The position numbers were made by a program, and so were the translations under genes. Below, piece after piece: positions 1 through 6,660 of a stretch of DNA of 9,741 nt (position 1 is the first letter of the stretch; each line of letters opens with the position of its first letter). Origin of the DNA: an uncultured Clostridia bacterium (GTDB lineage: Bacteria > Bacillota > Clostridia > Oscillospirales > CAG-272); assembly GCA_946055715.1 (NCBI GenBank), contig CAMGGT010000010.1, forward strand, positions 1 to 9,741. Direction: 5' to 3'. The notes beneath the pieces were generated by a model, which made no database searches, was not told the DNA's origin, and was given only the letters and a program-made list of their open reading frames with translations.

Positions 1-1815
1 GTCTTCATTGGCTCCGAAGGGACATACTTGCTGCACTTAGCCGCCACGCTGCGAGTGCTGTGCGACGGCGACTTAATCGGGTGCGAGGGGTTGGTTGAAG
101 TCGATTTTTCTGCCATTTCGTCTGCCGACTTTTCGGGACGGACGGAGGAAGACCTCACAGGAAAATACTGGAACTACCTTTTTGCCTACTGCACCAAGTT
201 GAAAAAAGTGATCCTCCCCGCCGCCATGTACAGGGTGGGGCAGTATGCCTTTGCGGGATGCGAATCGCTTGAAAGCGTCAACCTCGGCCATGTGCGCGAA
301 ATAGACGACTATGCCTTTACCTCCTGCACCTCACTTAAGGCGGCAGACCTCTCTGCAGCCCGGACGGTGGGCTTTGGCGCCTTTGCTTCCACAGCCCTTA
401 CCGGCAACATCAACGCGCCTGTCCTTGTGCGGGTGGGTGACTATGCCTTCCAGAGTGCCAACCTGCTCTCGCTGTCGGCTCCCTGCCTGGCATACATCGG
501 CGAGGCCGCCTTTGAGGGCAACCGGAACATGAGGCAGTTCGTGTTCTCGGCAGACCTGGCCGAGGTGGGCGTCTGCGCGTTCCTTGGTTGCTCTGCCCTT
601 GAAGACTTCTGCTTCTTCACCGACGACGGTCTGCAGACCACCGGCACCGTCAATGATTATGCTCTTCTGGAAGACGGCGTGCTGTATACGGTCCTGCCCT
701 CCGGCGCACTGCAACTTACAGCCGTGCCCGGCGGCAAGCAGACAGACACCCTGACGGTCAAGGAAGGGACTGCCCGCATCGACTATTATGCCGGCAACGA
801 GAACAAACAAATCAAGAACATTGTTTTGCCCGCCTCGCTTATGACCATCGGCAACTATGCCTTCTATGGCTATGACGCGCTGGAGACGGTGGAGTTCCGT
901 TCGTTTACCGCCCCCGCGCTGGAAAGCAACTATGTCAAGAGCGCATCCCTTGATGAAAATGATCCCGGGTATGCACTGCTGCACAACCAGTTTGACCTGT
1001 TCAACCTGGAACTCTGCTACTATCATTTCGTGGACTTGGTGGGCAAAAAAGAGCCCGTCACCATGATCCTGCCCCAAAACCCTGACGTCGCCGGCTATGA
1101 CGCGCTGGTATATCTGGTCTATTTCGGCCCTGTCTCGGAGGCACAGAGAAGCGAGATTGAGGCCATGGACACCACCACGCAGACCTTTATCACCTCGGCC
1201 GGGCAGATCCTGGCGCTGAACGGCATCACGCTGGCGGATGAGGCACTGATCAACCGCGCCGTCTCCGCACTCAACGCCCTCAAACAGGACCCTGCCAAAT
1301 TCGGCTATGACGAAGAGAGCTGGGCTGTCCTTACAGAGGCCGTCACTTCCGCCAAGGCAGAGCTTTCGGCGCTGAAGCTGGCCAAAGCCCCCGCTTCCCT
1401 GCGGGAGTTACAGGCGCGCATCAACGCCCTGCCAAACACCTATGACCACAGCCAGAAGGAGAATATGGCGGCCATTGCCGCACAGCTCGCCACCCTGACA
1501 GCGGCCAACCGCAATCTGCTGGACCTCACCCGTTACACGGCGTTGCTGCCTGCCTATGAGGCAGACACAGAAACACCGCCGCCGGACGACCCCGGCACAG
1601 AGGACCCCACACCGCCAAACGGTTGGCAGGCCCTTTCCCCGGCTCTCAAGGTCACCGTCATCGCCGCGAAAGCCGTATTCTTCGGCGTGGTGCGCCACCT
1701 TTCCCCGGCTCTCAAGGTCACCGTCATCGCCGCCCCTGTGGCGGGGATGGCCGCAGCTGCCGCGGTGGTCGTCATCCTTTGGCGTAAAAAGAAAGAAAAG
1801 GAGGATCGCGCATGA
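1..1815 (+). CDS. BspA-like leucine-rich-repeat surface protein, C-terminally membrane-anchored (5' end missing)
   Basis: The frame is open from base 1, so the true start lies upstream; 604 codons are visible, ending in TGA. From about residue 25 to 300 there are LRR_5 (BspA/TpLRR) repeats, marked by seven AF landmarks (residues 83, 106, 127, 149, 170, 193, 287) in contexts such as YAFAGCESL and CAFLGCSAL. Residues about 410-500 look alpha-helical and resemble a FIVAR-type stalk (YDEESWAVLTEAV). A Pro/Asp/Glu/Thr linker follows (about 521-540), then a hydrophobic segment near 572-594 and a basic tail (WRKKKEKEDRA), which indicates a C-terminal transmembrane anchor with its tail in the cytoplasm. 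There is no sortase motif at the C-terminus. LRR_5 proteins of this type are usually surface-exposed and bind proteins or host matrix; the ligand cannot be read here. The last four bases overlap the next start codon. The domain family is confident, the function is not. Confidence 0.93.
   Translation, partial: VFIGSEGTYLLHLAATLRVLCDGDLIGCEGLVEVDFSAISSADFSGRTEEDLTGKYWNYLFAYCTKLKKVILPAAMYRVGQYAFAGCESLESVNLGHVREIDDYAFTSCTSLKAADLSAARTVGFGAFASTALTGNINAPVLVRVGDYAFQSANLLSLSAPCLAYIGEAAFEGNRNMRQFVFSADLAEVGVCAFLGCSALEDFCFFTDDGLQTTGTVNDYALLEDGVLYTVLPSGALQLTAVPGGKQTDTLTVKEGTARIDYYAGNENKQIKNIVLPASLMTIGNYAFYGYDALETVEFRSFTAPALESNYVKSASLDENDPGYALLHNQFDLFNLELCYYHFVDLVGKKEPVTMILPQNPDVAGYDALVYLVYFGPVSEAQRSEIEAMDTTTQTFITSAGQILALNGITLADEALINRAVSALNALKQDPAKFGYDEESWAVLTEAVTSAKAELSALKLAKAPASLRELQARINALPNTYDHSQKENMAAIAAQLATLTAANRNLLDLTRYTALLPAYEADTETPPPDDPGTEDPTPPNGWQALSPALKVTVIAAKAVFFGVVRHLSPALKVTVIAAPVAGMAAAAAVVVILWRKKKEKEDRA
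79..900 (+). repeat. LRR_5 (BspA-type) protein repeats within the first gene
   Basis: This stretch encodes divergent repeats of roughly 21-23 residues with the pattern L..V.L......I...AF..C..L. The run is fairly regular to about residue 200. It is then interrupted by a segment of about 60 residues (VNDYALLEDGVLYTV and following), a form often seen between LRR_5 blocks. It resumes with a unit around residues 271-300 (IVLPASLMTIGNYAFYGYD). The repeats are visible at protein level only; the DNA copies are not near-identical, so they are old. Confidence 0.85.
1632..1733 (+). repeat. Exact 36-bp direct repeat (two copies, 66-bp period) in the membrane-anchor coding region
   Basis: Bases 1632-1667 and 1698-1733 are identical (cctttccccggctctcaagg... 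through tcgccgc), separated by 30 unrelated bases. The period of 66 bp is a multiple of three, so the frame is kept. The protein therefore carries LSPALKVTVIAA twice, at residues 545-556 and 567-578. The second copy leads directly into the hydrophobic anchor. The first leads into a second, shorter hydrophobic stretch (KAVFFGVV). Identity at DNA level points to a recent duplication or an assembly artefact. Confidence 0.95.
1798..1804 (+). promoter_or_regulatory. Ribosome binding site of the second gene
   Basis: AAGGAGG lies 7 nt upstream of the ATG at 1812 and inside the end of the upstream gene. It is a near-perfect anti-16S match and fixes the start of the second gene. With the ATGA stop/start overlap it makes translational coupling likely. 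Confidence 0.9.
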
Positions 1816-4157
1816 AACGGCACATCATCACACGCCCACTGGCACTTTTGCTGGCGCTGACCATGTTGCTGGGCACACTGCTGTGCGCCTGCGACCGGGG
1901 TGGGAACCCCGACGAGCCGCCGCAAACGCTGGCCACCCCGCAGAACCTTGCCATTTCCGCCACGGGGCTGATCACCTGGGACGCGGTGGAGCACGCGACT
2001 TCCTATATTGTGACGGTGGGCGACAAGACCTACACCGCCGGCACCAATGCCTATCAGGTCACCACTTCGCTTGAAGTGGACTTCAACTACAGCGTTCTGG
2101 CCAAGGCAGACGGCTATGCCGACTCTGCCTCCTCCGAAACAAAGACCTATCAGGCCCCCCGCAAGCCGCCCGTGGTCAAACCCACGGTGGCGGTGGCGGT
2201 GCTGGGCGGCTCTGAAGTGCGCCCCGGCCACTCCATCACCCTCACCGCCAAGGTGACCGGCACCGACGACCAGACCGTGATATGGGAGATCGTCAGGGGT
2301 GAAGCATTTGCCAGCATCGACCCCATCTCCGGGCGTCTCACCGCCGTGGATGCGGTGGAGGGCGACGGCATTGTGGAGGTGCGGGCCATCAGTCTGGCAG
2401 ACGAACGCTGCTTCGGCTCCAAGATCATCACCGTCGTTCCCCGTCCGACCCTGACCCAGGACATGCTGGATCAGCTGGCAGAGCAAGGCAAACTGGGCTT
2501 TGAGGGCTTCATCAACATCTCGCTCTACAAGATCGGCATCAATGACGACCTCTACATGACCACTTCCACCACCGTCAAGACCGCGCTGGACGGCGCCAAC
2601 TGGTATGCAGAGTATACCAACGGCGACCTGGGCATCATGTCTGCCCTGTACTTCAAAAACCACGGCGGCATTGCAAGCCAGGTGGGCGTGAGCTTTATGA
2701 ACGAAGAGGAATACGCCCCCATGCTGGACGATGACGGCACCCCCGTCACCTGGGAGGCCTCGGGCCTGTATAACTGCTTCGTGGGTCTTCGCACAGAGGA
2801 CTTCCGGTTTGACGATGAACTGTGGCGCTATGTGTATGTGGGCGCGGATGACACGCTGCCCCGGCGCATGGTGGCCTCTGCCAACCCCTATGATTTTGTG
2901 CCCACCAATCTGGCGCTCATCATCGAGGAAGGCGAGATCATGGGCATCTATTCCCAAAGCGAAGACGACTATGGCATTGTCGCCGGCTACCGTGCCGTGC
3001 AGGAGATGACGGTGGCCGTCAACTTCGGCGAGACGGTGGATGTGCCCACCATCACCCGGTATCAGACAGTCGAAAAACACGCCATCCTGTCTGAAGCCAT
3101 ACAAAACATGCAAGCGCTTGACAGTTACACCCTCGATTTCAGAGAAAACACCGCTTCTTACCTCACCAGCGGATACAACACTTCCGGCTTTGAAGAGACG
3201 GTGTTGCCCGGTGACTGCTATTTTGTCCCCTATACGGTCAGGTATAACACACAAGGGGAAGAGACCCGCACATACGGCGAGTTTTCTGCCTACGGCTATC
3301 ACAAGATCTCTGACACCCTCTACAACACCTATCATCAGACAGGTGAGGGCACCTACGAAGCCGCGCGTGCCTACGCCGCTGATTTTGCGGCCGCACGCCC
3401 CACCTTTGCCTTTGCGGCAGAGATCTTCACGGCCTATTATGAAGACGAAGAAGACGGCTCCATCACCTTCTATGTAGACAAACCCATGTCCGGCGTGGCC
3501 AGCACCTTCTACTACGGTGTGGGCAACGACATCGCCCTGTACGGCATTTTTGCCACAGAGGGATATATCAGCACGGGCGGCTCTGTCACCTCCTTCACCC
3601 CCTATGTGACGGTCAAGGACGGCTACATCACAGAGGCAGGGTTCTACTTCTATCTGGGCAGTATCTACGGCATCGTATCCATCGAATACGGTCACTTCAA
3701 CCAAGCGGCGCTTCCCGAAGGCGTTGATATCAGCTTCACCCCCCGGCAGGTACCCACCTCCTGGAAAGAGCTGTCCGTCATTGTCACGGGCGTCGGGTCA
3801 AACACAGATGACGATGTCGAAAAGCCGGCAGACCAGGTGCTTGTTGACTTTTTCGGCGACTCTGACATCTGCAAGAAGATTCCCTTCTTCGGTCAGGTGC
3901 TGGGCGATACCTACGGCTTTGGCATGACCACCGTTTACACCGGCGCAAACGGCAAAGCCAAGCAGGCCATCGTCTTCTACTATGATGTACCGCTGGATAT
4001 TGACTATACCATTGACTCGTCCATGTCGGCTGTCAAAGACTATCTGACCTCCCTGGGCTTTGAGCGCAACCGGTATGACGAGTACAAAAAAGACGGCATC
4101 GTTGTGGCACCTGTGGATTCCAGTCTTGACTTTACCATTTATGTCTGGAGAGAATGA
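1812..4157 (+). CDS. Multidomain surface lipoprotein (Fn3-like, Big_2-like, beta-rich body)
   Basis: The product has 781 residues. The N-terminus is a basic, hydrophobic type II signal peptide with lipobox LCAC, so Cys27 is the predicted lipidated residue; Cys at -2 is slightly unusual. Residues about 41-115 resemble a fibronectin type III domain (TPQNLAIS, ITWDAV, SYIVTV, YSVLAKADGY). Residues about 124-210 resemble a Big_2 Ig-like domain (IWEIV with Trp158, then IDPISGRLTAVDAVEGDG). From about 213 to 655 comes a beta-rich body in two parts, divided near residues 411-440 (VP, NM and YT landmarks). Residues about 672-781 form a C-terminal module beginning FFGD and ending FTIYVW. The body and C-terminal module are colinear with those of the next gene, so the two are paralogs. 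The body vaguely recalls LolA/LprG-like half-barrels; this is a low-confidence fold guess. No catalytic motif is visible. The start is set by the strong Shine-Dalgarno and ATGA overlap. The protein is expected on the outer face of the membrane. Confidence 0.95.
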   Translation: MKRHIITRPLALLLALTMLLGTLLCACDRGGNPDEPPQTLATPQNLAISATGLITWDAVEHATSYIVTVGDKTYTAGTNAYQVTTSLEVDFNYSVLAKADGYADSASSETKTYQAPRKPPVVKPTVAVAVLGGSEVRPGHSITLTAKVTGTDDQTVIWEIVRGEAFASIDPISGRLTAVDAVEGDGIVEVRAISLADERCFGSKIITVVPRPTLTQDMLDQLAEQGKLGFEGFINISLYKIGINDDLYMTTSTTVKTALDGANWYAEYTNGDLGIMSALYFKNHGGIASQVGVSFMNEEEYAPMLDDDGTPVTWEASGLYNCFVGLRTEDFRFDDELWRYVYVGADDTLPRRMVASANPYDFVPTNLALIIEEGEIMGIYSQSEDDYGIVAGYRAVQEMTVAVNFGETVDVPTITRYQTVEKHAILSEAIQNMQALDSYTLDFRENTASYLTSGYNTSGFEETVLPGDCYFVPYTVRYNTQGEETRTYGEFSAYGYHKISDTLYNTYHQTGEGTYEAARAYAADFAAARPTFAFAAEIFTAYYEDEEDGSITFYVDKPMSGVASTFYYGVGNDIALYGIFATEGYISTGGSVTSFTPYVTVKDGYITEAGFYFYLGSIYGIVSIEYGHFNQAALPEGVDISFTPRQVPTSWKELSVIVTGVGSNTDDDVEKPADQVLVDFFGDSDICKKIPFFGQVLGDTYGFGMTTVYTGANGKAKQAIVFYYDVPLDIDYTIDSSMSAVKDYLTSLGFERNRYDEYKKDGIVVAPVDSSLDFTIYVWRE

Positions 4158-4203
4158 CACACCCCCCAAAAAAGAGAATCTATTTTGAAAAGAGGAAAAG
4201 AAC
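4158..4203 (+). other. Intergenic gap between the two paralogous lipoprotein genes, with ribosome binding site
   Basis: This 46-nt gap is the longest non-coding stretch here. It contains a C6A6 run at 4162-4173 and is A- and purine-rich after it. A purine-rich ribosome binding site (AGAGGA, 4191-4196) lies 7 nt before the ATG at 4204. No inverted repeat or T-run is present, so no intrinsic terminator is predicted. No well-spaced -35/-10 pair is seen. The gap is best read as an intra-operon leader. Confidence 0.75.
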
Positions 4204-6648
4204 ATGAAAACCGCAACCATCCTGCGTGGCGTTGTGGTCCTGTTGCTTCTCGCGGTGGTGACGCTCTGCGTTGTCTCCTGCGACATGGGCAGCTCCTCCA
4301 CAACTCCCAACGGCGCCACCACAACCCCCGGCACCACCACTCCCGGTACGAATCCGAGCACCACCAACCCCCCTGTCACCCCCGTCACCATTTCGGTGTC
4401 GGCTTCCGCTTCCAGCATCGCAATCGGAGAGAAAGTGCAGCTCACTGCCGATGTGCAGGGCACGGATATCACTAATGTGATATGGACTGTCTCTGACGAA
4501 TCGCTCGTCTCTGTCAACATGCTGGGCGAGCTGACCGTCATAGGCGAGCTGACCATCGACAAGATCGTGAAAGTCACCGCCACCTCCGTGGCAGACCCCA
4601 CCGTCAGCGCCTTCAAGACCATCATCGTCAATGCGCCTCGGACGGATGGCCGCGTGGGCGAGCTCACCTCCGAGATGATCGCCGCCCTGGGCAACCAGAG
4701 CATCACCGCCACAGGGACCTTGACCGACTATTATCAGGACTTCAAAAACAGCGCCAACAACTCCACCCATGTCTATGACATGATGGTGAAGATGAGCGAC
4801 GGCGCATGGATGGGCACCTGGAGCCAGAAGGGCTCTGTCTACCTGCTGACAGACAACTATCGCCGCGGCGAAGACGGCTATACCGACCAGGCCGGCAACT
4901 ATGGTCACGCCTTGATGACCATGTATATCGACCGCCACAACGAGGTGGCCTCTGCCGTGGTCAAAGACTACATGAGCATCCCCGGCATCTGGGAATCCCA
5001 GCATCTGTGGAACCACCTGGGCAACCTCGATGTCAACCGCTTTACCTACGACCCCGAAAAGAATGTCTATAAGTACACCACCAACATGGAGGATGCAGAT
5101 GACCTCTATCTGATGACCTACATCTCCTACTCCCTCACCCCCATGCTGTCAGACACCGTTGCAGAGCTGTATCTGACCGTGGAAGACGGCCGCATCACCA
5201 AGCTCACCGCTCAGACGGAAGTGCTGCTCTACGGCGAGAACACCGAAGAAGACCCGGATGCCATGTCCTATACCGTCTTTGAGGTGACCTTCTCTGAGAT
5301 CGGCACCACCACCGTGCCCGATCCGACCCCCTACGATGCCCCCGAATATGCAGACAAACTCACCGCTGCCCTGGCCAATATGGGCAACGCGCATAACTAT
5401 ACCTACAAGGTGGTAGACACCACCACCAACGAGCCCAGCTATGGGGATGACTATACCATGTCTGTTCCCGCGGCGACGGCTATGTCTCTCAGCCTGCCCA
5501 ACCGCACCTCTGCTTACCGCGACTATGTGTCTTCCGTCGGCACGGTGGGCGCTGTGGGGTATGTCACGGCAGATGCCATCCTGGTTGCCAAGACCGGCAA
5601 GTATGCCTACAGCATGGACGGCAACGATTATTACACCCACTACACAGGTCTGAAGCAGAATGCAGACGGCACCTATGAAGAATTTGCCTACAGCTCCAAA
5701 GACGATGCCTTCTACGGCACAAGAAAGCTCAACGGCAGCATCTTCGACAACATGCCCGCCTTTGACTTCTCTGCCAACATCTTTGAGTTTGAGGGCATGC
5801 ACAAAGACAAGACCACCGGCCGCACCCTGTATACCTTCTCGCTGATCGAGTCTTCCATCACCCGCGATGTGGCCATGCAGGTCAGTGCATACGGCTATGC
5901 AGATGACGCCGAGGCGTCTTCCGGCGTGGTACTGCAGATCGTTGTGGACGACATCGGCAACCTTGTCTCCACCACCTATCCCTACTCCATCGTCGGCGGC
6001 GTATACATGGGCTATTGCACCACCACTTACTCGAATGTCGGCACCACCGCGCTGGAAGAAGGCACCTTCGACAACTACATCCCCAGAGTGCTGAAGACCT
6101 CCTGGAGCGAATACACGATGGATGACTTCTACTATAAGTTCACCAACCAGTGCAAGGCCTACGGTTGCTATAACGAGGAAACCAAAACCTATGACCATTC
6201 CGGCCATACCGCCACGGCAGATGTGGTGCTGCAGTCCATCTTCGGCGATCAGTGGACGGATGTGCCCGCGCCGGATGTGCTGTTTGGCCTGTTCGGCGAC
6301 AACATCAACGGCCCGTGGTATGACTATAAGGTCGTGGGCACCGATGCCGACGGCAAGGACATCAACCACGGCTACATCTCCATCAACACCACCAGCGCCC
6401 ACTATGACGAAAACGGCAGGATCACCGACTATCCCGAACTGATGGCAGAGGTGCAGCGCGTGCTTGAGGGCTGTGGCTTCTCGCTGTCTCTGGCCAACAC
6501 GGATACCACCGGCGGCCCCACTGGCCAGTCTGCCCGCTATGTCACCTTCACCAAGGGCGACGACATCCAGATCGTCTTTGAAAACCTGGGTACCAAGTAT
6601 ATCTACATCAACATCTATCAGGCCGGAGACTGGACACTCAGAAAATAA
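4204..6648 (+). CDS. Multidomain surface lipoprotein with Big_2-like domain, paralog of the preceding gene
   Basis: The product has 814 residues. The signal peptide has a long hydrophobic core and lipobox VVSC, predicting lipidated Cys26. A Thr/Pro/Gly/Asn-rich spacer (30-60) probably lifts the protein off the membrane. Residues 61-145 resemble Big_2 (VTISVSASASSIAIGEKVQL, IWTVSDESLVSV, ITVNAP-like end). The body has a first beta-rich part (about 147-377, ending FSEIGTTTVPDPTPY), a second (about 378-640) and a C-terminal module (about 670-814, with FGDQW and GCGF). Several landmarks match the preceding protein: VP at 371 and NM at 392 are 21 residues apart, YT follows 7 residues later, and PAFDFSANIF is at 518-527 and TSW at 632-634. 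Unlike its paralog it lacks the Fn3-like domain. The two-part body could be tandem LolA/LprG-like modules, which is inference from pattern only. No enzyme motif is recognised. The TAA stop overlaps the next ribosome binding site. Confidence 0.95.
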   Translation: MKTATILRGVVVLLLLAVVTLCVVSCDMGSSSTTPNGATTTPGTTTPGTNPSTTNPPVTPVTISVSASASSIAIGEKVQLTADVQGTDITNVIWTVSDESLVSVNMLGELTVIGELTIDKIVKVTATSVADPTVSAFKTIIVNAPRTDGRVGELTSEMIAALGNQSITATGTLTDYYQDFKNSANNSTHVYDMMVKMSDGAWMGTWSQKGSVYLLTDNYRRGEDGYTDQAGNYGHALMTMYIDRHNEVASAVVKDYMSIPGIWESQHLWNHLGNLDVNRFTYDPEKNVYKYTTNMEDADDLYLMTYISYSLTPMLSDTVAELYLTVEDGRITKLTAQTEVLLYGENTEEDPDAMSYTVFEVTFSEIGTTTVPDPTPYDAPEYADKLTAALANMGNAHNYTYKVVDTTTNEPSYGDDYTMSVPAATAMSLSLPNRTSAYRDYVSSVGTVGAVGYVTADAILVAKTGKYAYSMDGNDYYTHYTGLKQNADGTYEEFAYSSKDDAFYGTRKLNGSIFDNMPAFDFSANIFEFEGMHKDKTTGRTLYTFSLIESSITRDVAMQVSAYGYADDAEASSGVVLQIVVDDIGNLVSTTYPYSIVGGVYMGYCTTTYSNVGTTALEEGTFDNYIPRVLKTSWSEYTMDDFYYKFTNQCKAYGCYNEETKTYDHSGHTATADVVLQSIFGDQWTDVPAPDVLFGLFGDNINGPWYDYKVVGTDADGKDINHGYISINTTSAHYDENGRITDYPELMAEVQRVLEGCGFSLSLANTDTTGGPTGQSARYVTFTKGDDIQIVFENLGTKYIYINIYQAGDWTLRK
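4291..4383 (+). repeat. Low-complexity Thr/Pro-rich spacer after the lipobox
   Basis: Degenerate accacn-cccggc-like DNA encodes residues 30-60, including TTTPGTTTPGTNPSTTNPP. Such disordered spacers after a lipidated cysteine are common in Gram-positive lipoproteins and plausibly span part of the cell wall. Thr-rich spacers can also be O-glycosylated, but nothing here shows that. Confidence 0.8.
4525..4554 (+). repeat. Short in-frame direct repeat in the Big_2-like domain
   Basis: ggcgagctgacc occurs exactly at 4525-4536 and 4543-4554, an 18-bp period that gives GELTVI followed by GELTID. The unit sits at the strand/turn where Big_2 domains normally carry a single G-x-(V/L)-T motif, so it may be a small slippage duplication. 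Confidence 0.7.
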
Positions 6649-6652
6649 GGAG
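6647..6652 (+). promoter_or_regulatory. Ribosome binding site of the fourth gene, overlapping the preceding stop codon
   Basis: AAGGAG uses the last two bases of the TAA stop (6646-6648) and lies 8 nt before the ATG at 6661. Terminating ribosomes therefore end on the next ribosome binding site, which favours coupled translation. The gap between genes is only 12 nt. Confidence 0.88.
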
Positions 6653-6660
6653 AAACACAC

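Noticed and set aside
28..30. TTG at base 28 as a start codon for the first gene
   Set aside because: The reading frame is open from base 1, there is no Shine-Dalgarno before it, and it falls within a continuing protein of LRR character. The gene is cut by the window edge.
1429..1443. LPNTY in the first gene as a sortase signal
   Set aside because: It lacks the Gly of LPXTG and sits about 120 residues before the C-terminus inside a helical region. The real anchor is the C-terminal hydrophobic segment with a basic tail.
1554..3704. 716-codon open frame on the minus strand across the first and second genes
   Set aside because: It is also codon-aligned with the second gene and explained by GC-rich codon bias. 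The sense products have signal peptide, lipobox, known domains and ribosome binding sites; the antisense product has none.
4126..4186. TTGACT (4126-4131) and TATTTT (4181-4186) as a promoter for the third gene
   Set aside because: The two elements are about 49 bp apart instead of about 17. Nothing near the right spacing from either matches the other consensus box.
4158..4203. Intrinsic terminator between the second and third genes
   Set aside because: There is no inverted repeat and no T-run after a stem; the C6A6 run cannot form a hairpin by itself.
3798..5016. Minus-strand open frames (304 and 278 codons) over the junction of the second and third genes
   Set aside because: They lie antisense to well-supported coding sequence, have biased composition and no recognisable domain. 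They are treated as shadows.
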